NCBI GenBank assembly: GCA_963814645.1
Contig: CAWFDX010000009.1
Coordinates: forward strand, 930,001 to 994,000
Length of the DNA stretch: 64,000 nucleotides
From: RYN-230 sp963814645
GTDB lineage: Bacteria > Actinomycetota > Actinomycetes > Streptosporangiales > Streptosporangiaceae
Direction: 5' to 3'
The notes beneath the pieces were generated by a model that made no database searches, was not told where the DNA came from, and worked only from the letters and a program-made list of their open reading frames with translations. This document shows positions 7,620-16,039 of this stretch, piece after piece. Position numbers and translations under genes: made by a program. Numbering within the stretch: the stretch's first letter is position 1; each line of letters starts with the position of its first letter.

Positions 7620-9221
7620 TCAATCCTCAGGCTCGGTCCGGGCCACGATCCCGGACCAGGGCGCGAGCACGCCAGCCTCCGCGGCTTCCCCGGCTGGCGC
7701 GGTGCTGACCAGCACCTCACCCAGCTCGGCCACCGGCTCGGCCAGCCGCACTGGCGACGCGGTGAAGTTGGTCACCACGGTCAGCGCGCCGGTCTGGTAC
7801 ACCCACAGCCCGGGCTGGCCGGGCAGCTCCGTATAACTGGCCAGCCGCCCACCGAACTCAGCCCGGCGCAGCCTGACCAGGTCCCGGCACAGGCTCAGGA
7901 TGGATGCTGGGTCGGCCTGCTCCACGGCCACGTTGACGGTGGTGTGCTCGCCAAGCGGCAGCCACGGCGTCACCCCCGGCGCGGTGAACCCGGCCGGCGG
8001 CGACGCGTCCCAGGGCATCGGGGTCCGGCTCCGGTCCCGGCTGAACTTGCCGCCCGCCCCGGCCCGCATCTTGTCCTGGACCAGCGCGGCCGGGACGGCC
8101 ACGTCGGTCATCCCGATCTCGTCGCCGTAGTACAGCACCAGGGTGCCGGGCAGCGTGGCCAGCACCAGCAGGGCCAGCCGCACCTTGCGCTCGTCCCCGT
8201 CGCACCAGCGGGTCGGGAAGCGGCTGATGTCGTGGTTGGACGCGGTCCACACCGGGCACTCCCCGGCGGGCAGCTTGGCCAGCGTCTCGGCCACCACCCC
8301 GGCCAGGCCCTCGGCCGTAAACGGGGTGAAGATGAACGGGAAGTTGAAGGTGAGCTGCAGTTCGTCGCCGTGGCCGTGGAACGCGGCCAGCGAGCTGAGG
8401 TCGCCGACCCAGGTCTCGCCGAGCAGCAGCCGCGGCGACGGGTAGCTGTCCGCGATCTTCCGCCAGTCGCGGAACACCCCGTGCGACTCCGGCCGGTTGG
8501 CGCTATACACCTGAGCCAGCCCGAACCGGCTGGTGACCACGTCATCCTTGGGCGCTGGCGGGTCGTCGCGGAGCTGCGCGTCCTTGTACAGGCCCTGCGC
8601 CACATCGATGCGGAACCCGGCCACGCCGCGGTCGAACCAGAACCGCAGGATCTGCCGGAACTCCTCGTGCACGTCGGGGTCCCACCAGTTCAGGTCGGGC
8701 TGGCTGGGCAGGAAATTGTGCAGGTAGTACTGCCCGCTGGCCTGGCCCAGGGTCCACGCGGGCTGCCCGGTAGCGGCGATCCAGTTGTTCGGCGGCCCGC
8801 CGTCCGGCGCCGGGTCGGCCCACACGTAGTAGCCGCGGTGCGGCGCGTCCGGGCCGCTGACCGCCTCGACGAACCACGGGTGCGCGCTGCTGGTGTGGTT
8901 CGGCACCAGGTCGAGCAGCACCCGCATGCCGCGCTGGCCCGCCTCGGCGATCAGCTCGTCCAGGTCGGCCAGCGTGCCCAGGTCCGGGTGCACACCCCGG
9001 TAGTCGGACACGTCATAGCCCCAGTCGTCGTCCGGCGACGGCATGGTCGGCGACAGCCAGATGCCGTCCACCCCGAGCCAGGACAGATAGTCCAGCTGGG
9101 CGGTGATCCCCGGCAGGTCGCCGTAGCCGTCCCCGTTGGTGTCCCGGAACGACCGGACGTACACCTGGTAGAGGGTGGCCCCTCGCCACCAGCTTGACCT
9201 GGTTTCTGGCGTGTCCATCAT
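7620..9221 (-). CDS. Alpha-glucosidase, GH13 family
   Basis: 533 residues with all GH13 landmarks: DLVPNH (104-109), nucleophile Asp206 in GFRIDVAQG, acid/base Glu269 in LLLGETWVG, and Asp331 in SNHDISR. The N-terminal WWRGATLYQVYVRSFRDTNG and the region SRTPMPWD are typical of oligo-1,6-glucosidase/alpha-glucosidase rather than amylase. No signal peptide, so cytoplasmic: it would hydrolyse imported alpha-glucosides. It lies 2 kb downstream of a sugar ABC importer with the same orientation, so together they form a plausible alpha-glucoside pathway, although three plus-strand genes intervene. ATG at 9221 and 9218 are both possible; GGGAGA fits 9218 better. Confidence 0.9.
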   Translation of the reverse strand: MMDTPETRSSWWRGATLYQVYVRSFRDTNGDGYGDLPGITAQLDYLSWLGVDGIWLSPTMPSPDDDWGYDVSDYRGVHPDLGTLADLDELIAEAGQRGMRVLLDLVPNHTSSAHPWFVEAVSGPDAPHRGYYVWADPAPDGGPPNNWIAATGQPAWTLGQASGQYYLHNFLPSQPDLNWWDPDVHEEFRQILRFWFDRGVAGFRIDVAQGLYKDAQLRDDPPAPKDDVVTSRFGLAQVYSANRPESHGVFRDWRKIADSYPSPRLLLGETWVGDLSSLAAFHGHGDELQLTFNFPFIFTPFTAEGLAGVVAETLAKLPAGECPVWTASNHDISRFPTRWCDGDERKVRLALLVLATLPGTLVLYYGDEIGMTDVAVPAALVQDKMRAGAGGKFSRDRSRTPMPWDASPPAGFTAPGVTPWLPLGEHTTVNVAVEQADPASILSLCRDLVRLRRAEFGGRLASYTELPGQPGLWVYQTGALTVVTNFTASPVRLAEPVAELGEVLVSTAPAGEAAEAGVLAPWSGIVARTEPED

Positions 9222-9292
9222 TCTCCCGCGCGTGGTGAGCTGCTGTGTCCGGTGACTTGCTTTGCCCAGGATGTCAGGCGGAAACTGGGTAG

Positions 9293-9697
9293 ATGAGCCC
9301 GGCCATCGAACTGATCGGGGTGGTGCTGCTGCCCACCGCGATCGGCTACGCGATCCTGGGCAGCGTGCGCCTGGCGCGCTGGGCCGCCCGGCAGCGGTCG
9401 GTGGAGCGGGCCCTCACCCACCCGGTGCCCCCGGAGCCGATCGAGCGGCTGGGTGCCCGGCTGGCCCGGCTGCGCGCCCAACTCGAGGACCTGGAGAACC
9501 GCTCCGACGTGCCGGTCAAGGGGGTCCGGCTGCGTGCGCTCCGCGGTGCCTACCTCGACCTGCTGCGGATCGCCTGCGAGCGGCTTGAGGTCAGCCCGCT
9601 GCCGCCCGGCGACCACGCCTCGCAGGCGGAGATCTACCGCGCCGAGGCCAGCCTGCGCGAGCAGGGGTTGGACGTCCGCGCCGCCGCCACCCGCTGA
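9293..9697 (+). CDS. Small membrane protein with coiled-coil segment
   Basis: 134 residues. The first 25 residues form one TM helix (MSPAIELIGVVLLPTAIGYA), followed by a basic cytoplasmic region and a probable coiled coil, ARLARLRAQLEDLENR (about 55-70). The rest is helical (LRGAYLDLLRIACERLEV). Unknown function. It sits 2 bases upstream of the metallophosphoesterase start, so the two are cotranscribed. I cannot match it to a named family. Confidence 0.7.
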   Translation: MSPAIELIGVVLLPTAIGYAILGSVRLARWAARQRSVERALTHPVPPEPIERLGARLARLRAQLEDLENRSDVPVKGVRLRALRGAYLDLLRIACERLEVSPLPPGDHASQAEIYRAEASLREQGLDVRAAATR

Positions 9698-9699
9698 CC

Positions 9700-10407
9700 A
9701 TGGTCCGGGTGCTGGCCGTATCCGACGTGGTCGACGAGGCCCTGGCCGTGGATGTCACCGGGGTCCGCGACGCCGAGCTGATCCTGGCCTGCGGCGACCT
9801 GCCGTTCGACTACCTGGGTGCCCTGATGAACCGGCTCGACGTGCCGCTCGTCTTCGTGCCCGGCAACCACGACCCCGACGTGTCCGGCTACCGGATGTCC
9901 CGGGCCGGCCTGACCCTGCGGGCCGGGCTGCCCGCCCGGCCGCCCTGGCCGGACGGCGCCATCAACGCCGACGGCCAGGTGGTGGACGTGCTCGGCCTGC
10001 GCATCGCCGGCCTGGGCGGCTCCCCCCGGTACCGCGACGGCCCCAACCAGTACACCGCCCGGCAGCAGGCCCGCCGGGGCCGCCGGCTGGCCTTCCGGGC
10101 CTGGCTGCGCCGCCCGCGCGGCGCGACCCGCACCATAGACATCCTGCTCACGCACGCCCCGCCGCGCGGTGCCGGGGACGGACCCGACCCACCCCACCAG
10201 GGCTTTCCTATTCTGAACGCCATTACCCGGTGGCTGCGCCCGGCTCTGCTGCTGCACGGACACGTGGATCCCGAGCCCGGTGGCCGACGGGACCATTGGC
10301 TGGACGGCACCATCGTGCGCAACGTGACCGGCTGGCAGCTCATGCTGATCGAACCGGTCATCGGCCTGGTCGGTGCAGAGAAGATGGACTATAACCGTGC
10401 CCGCTGA
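9700..10407 (+). CDS. Metallophosphoesterase-family protein with altered metal motifs
   Basis: 235 residues of the calcineurin-like fold. Motifs in order: VLAVSDVVDE (canonical DxH reads DVV), ACGDLPFDYL (GD), PGNHDPD (GNHD), LLTHAPPRG (H) and LHGHVDP (GHxH reads GHVD). Two metal-binding histidines are therefore missing, so activity may be reduced or use a different metal set. Start ATG at 9700 is 2 bases after the previous stop. Cotranscribed with the coiled-coil protein upstream and the ParB-like gene downstream, with which it overlaps. Substrate unknown. Confidence 0.8.
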   Translation: MVRVLAVSDVVDEALAVDVTGVRDAELILACGDLPFDYLGALMNRLDVPLVFVPGNHDPDVSGYRMSRAGLTLRAGLPARPPWPDGAINADGQVVDVLGLRIAGLGGSPRYRDGPNQYTARQQARRGRRLAFRAWLRRPRGATRTIDILLTHAPPRGAGDGPDPPHQGFPILNAITRWLRPALLLHGHVDPEPGGRRDHWLDGTIVRNVTGWQLMLIEPVIGLVGAEKMDYNRAR

Positions 10408-11260
10408 CACTGGGTTCCCACGGGCCGACGTGGAGAACGACTTCCTCCGTGCCCGGCGCCGACAGGTACTGGCCCGGCTGGTCCAGCGGCTGCGCCGGGA
10501 GCCGGACGACGTCAACCTGATCCTGCCATTCGACGACGTGATGGCCGCGCTGGGCCGCGTCGGCGAACGGCGGCTCGGCCTGCAGACGATCCGGCTGGAC
10601 CGGATCGTCGGCACGGTGGACTCCACCCGGGACTTCGACCGCCGGTTCCGGCCCACCTCCAACCGGGTCCGGGAACGCTGGGAGCGGCTGGCGCTGGCCC
10701 AGCGGCGCGGCGAATCTATCCCGCCGATCGACGTCTATCAGGTCGGCGAGCTGTACTTCGTGGTGGATGGCCACCACCGGGTCTCGATCGCGCTGGCCAC
10801 GGGGCAGAAGGTGATCGACGCTTACGTGACCGAGATCCTTACCGCGGTACCCGCGAAAGGCATCCGGCACCGCAGCGATCTGCTGTTCAAAAGCTACGAA
10901 CAGCTGTTCCGGTCCCGGGTCAGGCTGCCCCCGGAGGCGTACACCAAGATCAAGGTGTCCGATCCGTGGTCCTACGCCGAGCTGAGCGAGGCCGTGGAAG
11001 CCTGGGGCTTCCGGCTCATGCAGCACGACCACAAGTTCTACGACCGCGCCGAGGCGTCCCGCCGCTGGTTCGCCGAGGAGTACACCCCGGTCGTGCGGAT
11101 ACTGCGCGCGGCCGACCTGATCGGTAGCAACACCGAGGCCGAGGCCTACCTCATCATCGCCACCGAGCGCTACCGGCTGATCCGCACGCACGAATGGAAT
11201 GATGAGGTCATCGAGGAACTCCAGCGGCAGTTCCGGTCACCGCGGCGGCGTGGCCGCTGA
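10397..11260 (+). CDS. ParB/sulfiredoxin-like domain protein
   Basis: About 287 residues. The centre has the ParB-N/Srx signature: IPPIDVYQVGELYFVVDGHH then RVSIALATGQKVIDAYVTEI (about residues 105-150). No CTP-binding GERR motif or helix-turn-helix of chromosomal ParB is visible, so it is not a segregation protein. The C-terminal half is helical. Function unknown. I chose GTG at 10397, overlapping the metallophosphoesterase stop by 11 bases, with AGAAG upstream; a GTG at 10373 would add eight residues. The 3' end overlaps the ABC ATPase gene on the other strand by 24 bases. Confidence 0.7.
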   Translation: MPADTGFPRADVENDFLRARRRQVLARLVQRLRREPDDVNLILPFDDVMAALGRVGERRLGLQTIRLDRIVGTVDSTRDFDRRFRPTSNRVRERWERLALAQRRGESIPPIDVYQVGELYFVVDGHHRVSIALATGQKVIDAYVTEILTAVPAKGIRHRSDLLFKSYEQLFRSRVRLPPEAYTKIKVSDPWSYAELSEAVEAWGFRLMQHDHKFYDRAEASRRWFAEEYTPVVRILRAADLIGSNTEAEAYLIIATERYRLIRTHEWNDEVIEELQRQFRSPRRRGR

Positions 11261-12535
11261 ATCCGAGTCCTGCCCGGCACCGGCCTCGGGGCCTGCGTCG
11301 GCCTGGGCCGGAGCGCCTCCGTCACCCGACCCAGCGGTGCTGGCCGGTGAGCCGGAGTCGCCCCGCGTGAGGTTCTTTCCGGTCTCTGGATCGAACACGT
11401 GCAGCGCCCGCACATCCACCCAGATCTCGGCGTTCTGCCCCTCGCTGATCCGGGTTTCCGGGTCGAACCGGGCGACCACGGTCTCCGCGTCCGAACCCGT
11501 GTCAGCCCGCCCGGAGTCCCGGGCCAGCTCATTGAGCTCGGCCGCGTCCACTCCGCCCAGTTCCTTGCTGAAGTAGACGAATTTCTCCGAGCCGAGCGAC
11601 TCCACCACGTCCACGGTGGCCGGGAAGGTGATCCCGTTGGGCCGGGTCTCGCCGGGTACTAGCGACGCGTCCTCGAAGTCCTCCGGGCGGATGCCCACGA
11701 TCACGTCCCGGCCAGCAGTGGAACTGCTCAGCACCTGCTGCAGGCGGCCGGTCAGCGGGATCTCGCCCAGCCCGGTGCGCAGGGTGCCCTCTTCCAGCGT
11801 GCCGCCCATGAAGTTCATCGCGGGAGAGCCGATGAAGCCGGCCACGAACAGGTTGGCGGGCCGGTCGTAGAGTTCCTGCGGCGACGCCACCTGCTGCAGC
11901 AGGCCATTGCGCATGACCGCGACCCGGTCCCCGAGGGTCATCGCCTCGGTCTGGTCGTGCGTCACGTAGATCATGGTGGTGCCCAGCCGGCGCTGAATCC
12001 GGGACACCTCGGTGCGCATCTGCACCCGCAGCTTCGCGTCCAGGTTGGACAGCGGCTCGTCCATCAGGAACGCGGACGGGTCGCGGACGATGGCCCGGCC
12101 CATGGCCACCCGCTGCCGCTGGCCGCCGGACAGGTTGGCCGGCTTGCGGTCCAGGTGCTGGGTCAGGTCCAGGATCCGCGCCGCCTCCTCGACCTTCTGG
12201 TTGATGACGTCCCGCGGCGTCTTGGCCAGCTTGAGCGCGAAACCCATGTTGTCCCGCACGGTCATGTGCGGGTAGAGCGCGTAGCTCTGGAACACCATCG
12301 CGATGTCCCGGTCCTTGGGCGATTTGTTGTTGACCACCTGGCCGCCGATGCGCAGCTCGCCCTCGGTGATGTCCTCCAGCCCGGCGATCATGTTGAGCGT
12401 CGTCGACTTGCCACAGCCAGAAGGCCCGACCAGGATGACGAACTCCCCGTCGGCGACGTCCATGTTGAACTTGTCAACGGCCAGCGCGCCGTCCGGGTAG
12501 CGCTTGGTGATGTTGTCCAGAACTATTTCAGCCAC
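11237..12535 (-). CDS. Sugar ABC transporter ATP-binding protein (MsmK/UgpC type)
   Basis: 432 residues. Walker A GPSGCGKST (37-45), Q-loop VFQSYALYPH, signature LSGGQRQRVAMGRAI (135-149), Walker B with Glu160 in AFLMDEPLSNLDA, H-loop YVTHDQTEA, then TOBE/OB regulatory domains (VGIRPEDF). It energises import of oligosaccharides and often serves several importers. The last 45 residues are a low-complexity Gly/Ala/Asp tail beyond the usual family length. It is the last gene of the lipoprotein-permease-permease-ATPase set, starting 19 bases after the second permease (end at 12555) with AAGGAGAGACC before the ATG. Confidence 0.93.
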   Translation of the reverse strand: MAEIVLDNITKRYPDGALAVDKFNMDVADGEFVILVGPSGCGKSTTLNMIAGLEDITEGELRIGGQVVNNKSPKDRDIAMVFQSYALYPHMTVRDNMGFALKLAKTPRDVINQKVEEAARILDLTQHLDRKPANLSGGQRQRVAMGRAIVRDPSAFLMDEPLSNLDAKLRVQMRTEVSRIQRRLGTTMIYVTHDQTEAMTLGDRVAVMRNGLLQQVASPQELYDRPANLFVAGFIGSPAMNFMGGTLEEGTLRTGLGEIPLTGRLQQVLSSSTAGRDVIVGIRPEDFEDASLVPGETRPNGITFPATVDVVESLGSEKFVYFSKELGGVDAAELNELARDSGRADTGSDAETVVARFDPETRISEGQNAEIWVDVRALHVFDPETGKNLTRGDSGSPASTAGSGDGGAPAQADAGPEAGAGQDSDSAATPPR

Positions 12536-12554
12536 TGGTCTCTCCTTGGATCCG

Positions 12555-13396
12555 CTAGCCCTTGACCGCGCCGGAGGTCAACCCGGCAACGATACGGCGC
12601 TGGAAAAACAGCACGAAGATGATGATCGGGATGGTGATGACCACCGCGGCGGCCGCGATCGGGCCGGTCGGGATGGTGAAGACCGAGCCGCCGCTGAAGT
12701 AGGCCAGCGAGGCCGGCGCCGTCCGGGCGTTGATCGTCGAGGTGAACGAGATGGCGAACAGGAACTCGTTCCAGCAGAACAGGAAGATCAGGATGGCCGT
12801 GGTGACCATGCCTGGCGCGGCCAGCGGCGCGATGACCTTGACGAACGCCTGGAACGGGGTGGCGCCATCCACCTTGGCGGCCTTCTCCAGCTCCCAGGGG
12901 ATCTCCCGGAAGAACGCCGACAGGATGTAGATGCCGAGCGGCAGGCCGAACGCCACGTAGGGGATGATCAGGCCCGGGCCACGTGTTGAACAGGCCGAGT
13001 GCGCGCTCGATGCTGAACAGCGGGGTGACGAGCGCGATCTGCGGGAACATCGCGATCAGCAGCGCTATCCCGATCAGCACGGCCTTGCCCGGGAAGCGCA
13101 GCCGGGCCACCGCGTAGGCGGCCATGGAGGCCAGCACGACGGAGATAAACGTCGCGATGAGGCCGATACCGATCGAGTTCAGCAGCGGCCGGATGAACTG
13201 CGAGGTGCTTCAGGATGCTCGAGTAGTTCCCCCAGGTCCACTGCTTGGGGAGGAAGGACGGATCGAGCACCGCGGCAGGCGTCTTGAACGACAGTGAGGC
13301 CAGCCAGAGCACCGGGATCAGCGCCAGCGCTATGACGACGAAGTTGGCCGTCCCCCAGCCGAACTTCTGCCGCGGCGTGGTCGTAACAGCAGCCAT
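12555..13396 (-). CDS. Sugar ABC transporter permease (MalG type), frameshifted as sequenced
   Basis: Second permease of the importer, about 279 residues after correction. ATG at 13396 overlaps the stop of the first permease by one base. The first frame gives MAAVTTTPRQKFGWGTANFV to SILK; near 13200-13212 one extra base shifts to the frame carrying SQFIRPLLNSIGIGLIATF and VARLRFPGKAVLIGIALLIA; near 12974-12980 (a CCC run) another extra base shifts to PGLIIPYVAFGLPLGIYILS. The EAA loop (EIPWELEKAAKVDGATPFQA) and final helices are intact. Both shifts are +1 and every segment is well conserved, so sequencing error is more likely than inactivation. Confidence 0.8.
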
Positions 13397-14353
13397 CAGC
13401 GAGTCACCTCTCCGAGGTTGTCGGTGCCGGGGGCCGCGGTGCCGAAGCCCTTGATGAACAGGAACGCGATGATCGCCACGCAGATGAAGATCAGGATCGA
13501 GATCGCCGAGCCGATGCCCAGGTTCAGCGCGTTGAACAGGTTGTCCCAGCCGAGGATCGACACCGACGAGGTGTTGTTGGCCCCGGCCGTCAGGATGAAG
13601 ATGCTGTCGAAGATCCGGAACGAGTCCAGCGTGCGGAACAGCAGCGCGACCAGAATGGCCGGCTTCATCAGCGGCAGCGGTGATCCGCCAGAACCGCTGC
13701 CAGCCGGTGGCGCCGTCGACCATGGCCGCCTTCTGCAGGTCCTCGGGGACCAGGGACAGCCCGGCCAGCAGCAGCAGCGCCATGAACGGCGTGGTCTTCC
13801 AGACTTCCGCCAGGATGATGACGGCAATCGCCTTATATTCCGAGGTCAGCGGCGCGCTGTAGTTGAACGCCGCGGACAGGTAACCGATGCCCGGGGTCCA
13901 GGCGAACTGCCAGCCATAGGCGGCGGCAACCGTCACGATCCCGTACGGGATGAGCGCGGCGGTGCGGACTGTGCCGCGGCCGAACAGCGTCCGGTGCATG
14001 ACGATGGCCAGCAGCATGCCGAGGACCAGGGTGATAGCCACCGAGAAGATAGTGATGACCACGGTCACCTTCAGCGCCTGCCACCAGTACGGGGACGTGA
14101 GCACGGCCGCGTAGTTGCTGAGCCCGATGAACTTAGTGTCGTTCGGAAGCTCCAGGTTGTCGCGCAACAGCGACAGGTAGATGGCGTAGCCGATCGGGAA
14201 GGCGGTGACCGCGATCATCACGATGACGGCCGGGGCGCACAGCAGCCAGCCGAGCCTGCGCTCAGCCCGCGCCCCCTCGGACAGCGGCGCTTTACGCCGC
14301 TTCGCTACCTGTTCGGTGGCCCCACCGGGGACCGTCTCCGTGGTCGTACTCAT
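13396..14353 (-). CDS. Sugar ABC transporter permease (MalF type), frameshifted as sequenced
   Basis: First permease of the importer, about 318 residues after correction, with six predicted TM helices. Residues from ATG 14353 read LGWLLCAPAVIVMIAVTAFP through the EAA loop (LVPEDLQKAAMVDGATGWQR). Near 13678-13681 one extra base disrupts FWRIT; the rest (LPLMKPAILVALLFRTLDSF to GFGTAAPGTDNLGEVTR) continues in the next frame to TGA at 13396-13398. The stop overlaps the next permease's ATG. Conservation on both sides of the shift argues that the real gene is intact. Confidence 0.82.
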
Positions 14354-14402
14354 CGGCCCCTTCCTTCCTTCCGGGCCGTACCGCCCGGTGCCGGGTGGCG
14401 GC

Positions 14403-15743
14403 TCACGGGACCAGGCCCTTCGATTGCAGGGCGTTGTTGATCTGGCTGACCATCGAGCTCTCGGTGCCCGTCGGGCTGATCCCGGATGCCGGCGAGATCA
14501 GGTGCGAGATGTCAATGGATACGACCTGGTAGACCGGCGTCTTCGGGCGGACGCTGGCGTGCTCGAGCGCGGTCAGGATGTCGGCGTGGAACGGGTAGTC
14601 CTTGAACAGCGCCGGGTTGTTGTACAGGCTGGTGATCGTGGGCGGCACGCCGCCGACGTTGGCCCCGATGATCTGGTTCTGCTTGTCCCGCAGGCACAGC
14701 GCGGCCTGGAAGGCGAGTGCCTTGTGCTGGGAGTAGGCGCTGACCGCGAGGTCGACTCCGCCGATCGTCACCTTGGCCGGCACGCCGGGGGTGACCTCTG
14801 GGTAGAGCGCCCACTTGAAGGTCTTGAACAGCTTCGGGTTGTCCAACTTCATGGCCGGATACACGAACGGGTAGTTCAGCTCGAACGCGGCCGTGCCCGC
14901 CTCGAAGGCCAGCCGGTTCTGGTTCTCCATCTGCACGTCCAGCGATGGGTCCGCGCCCGGCCCGGTGGCCAGTTGGTGCATGATCGACAAGGCCTTGACC
15001 GCGGGCGCGCCCAGCACCGGCTTGTTCGCGGCCGCGTTCAGAATGGTGCCGCCTGCGCTGGCCACCATGGTGTTGAACCAGACGGTAGCGCCCTCGTACT
15101 GCGCGCCCTGGATCTCGATGTAGTGCGGCTTGCCTTCCTTCTTCAGCTGCGCCGCGTCGGCGAACATCTGGGCCCACGTCTTCGGCGGGGTCTTGACCAG
15201 CGCGGAGTTGTACCACAGCAGCTGGGTGTTGCTGTTGTCCGGCACCGCGACGAGTTTGCCCTTCCAGATGGCCGTGTCCAGGGCGGCCGGGAGCGTGCCG
15301 TTCTCGGCCTGGGCCTTGTTCGCGCCGGTCCATGGCACGATCCAGCCGGCGTTGGCGAACTCGGGCTCCCAGGTCACGTCCAGGCCCATGATGTCGATCG
15401 TGGGATCGTGCGCGGCCAGCCGCCGGACCAGCTGCAGCCGCTGGTCGTCAGACCCGGTGGGCAGCAGCTGGTAGGAGATCTTGTACTTGCCGTGGCTCTG
15501 CGCGTCGCAGTTGTTGATGGCCGTCTGGGTCGCGCCCGACGTGTCCGGGTACAGGTAGAAGTTCAGCGTGACCGGCCCGGTGCTGGCGCTGCTGGTGCCG
15601 CAGGCGGCCAGGACCGCGGAGGCCAGGATGCCGCTGCCCAGCGCCGCGATCACCAGGCGGAGCCGGGGCCGGCCGCGCTGGCCCGGTCGTCGGGCCCGGA
15701 TGCGCTTGCGTGAGCTGGGCTTGCGATCACTGCCACCGATCAT
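14403..15743 (-). CDS. Sugar ABC transporter substrate-binding lipoprotein
   Basis: 446 residues, extracellular family 1 solute-binding protein. A basic N-terminus, hydrophobic helix and lipobox ASAVLAAC give a diacylglyceryl-modified Cys at about residue 48. The mature part shows the bilobal sugar-binding pattern (VTLNFYLYPDTSG, PTIDIMGLDVTWEPEFANAG, GKLVAVPDNSNTQLLWYN). I start at ATG 15743 because GGGAGGCACC precedes it; upstream in-frame ATGs lack such a site. It heads the importer operon, 49 bases before the first permease. A LacI-type operator lies 100 bases upstream. An alpha-glucoside ligand is inferred from the nearby GH13 gene. Confidence 0.9.
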   Translation of the reverse strand: MIGGSDRKPSSRKRIRARRPGQRGRPRLRLVIAALGSGILASAVLAACGTSSASTGPVTLNFYLYPDTSGATQTAINNCDAQSHGKYKISYQLLPTGSDDQRLQLVRRLAAHDPTIDIMGLDVTWEPEFANAGWIVPWTGANKAQAENGTLPAALDTAIWKGKLVAVPDNSNTQLLWYNSALVKTPPKTWAQMFADAAQLKKEGKPHYIEIQGAQYEGATVWFNTMVASAGGTILNAAANKPVLGAPAVKALSIMHQLATGPGADPSLDVQMENQNRLAFEAGTAAFELNYPFVYPAMKLDNPKLFKTFKWALYPEVTPGVPAKVTIGGVDLAVSAYSQHKALAFQAALCLRDKQNQIIGANVGGVPPTITSLYNNPALFKDYPFHADILTALEHASVRPKTPVYQVVSIDISHLISPASGISPTGTESSMVSQINNALQSKGLVP

Positions 15744-16039
15744 GGTGCCTCCCGCGGCCCGGTGCATCGTCGCACCTGTCACCCCCTGCCTTGCCTGCCA
15801 CGCTAGAGGCTTTCCCCAACCGCAACAAGGGATGCACTTTGCGCGAACGTTTGCTAACCTTCGCGCTCCGCAATGAATGAGTCCCGACGCGGTTTAGGTG
15901 CCTTGTTGGGGTAGCTGTTATCTTGCGTGACCCCTGGGCATATCACCCGCCTGGGGACGCTTAAACACGGCGAACCCGGCCAATATCTGGATTTTTGGCC
16001 ATCGCCGGGCGCCGGGGCCGCCTCCCCCAGTGGCCGGGC
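15744..16039. other. Control region of the sugar importer operon
   Basis: 296 bases between mnmA and the substrate-binding protein gene. It contains the LacI-type operator at 15843-15854 and an AT-richer stretch (about 15820-15990). No gene seen. Confidence 0.5.
15843..15854. promoter_or_regulatory. LacI/PurR-type operator candidate
   Basis: GCGAACGTTTGC is palindromic except for one base pair and has the central CG typical of LacI-family sites (compare the PurR consensus core GCAAACGTTTGC). It lies about 90-100 bases upstream of the importer operon start. No LacI gene is in the window, so the regulator must be encoded elsewhere. Confidence 0.55.

Noticed and set aside
10397..11260. Chromosome partitioning ParB
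   Set aside because: No ParA neighbour, no helix-turn-helix or GERR CTP-binding motif, and no parS-like repeats seen.
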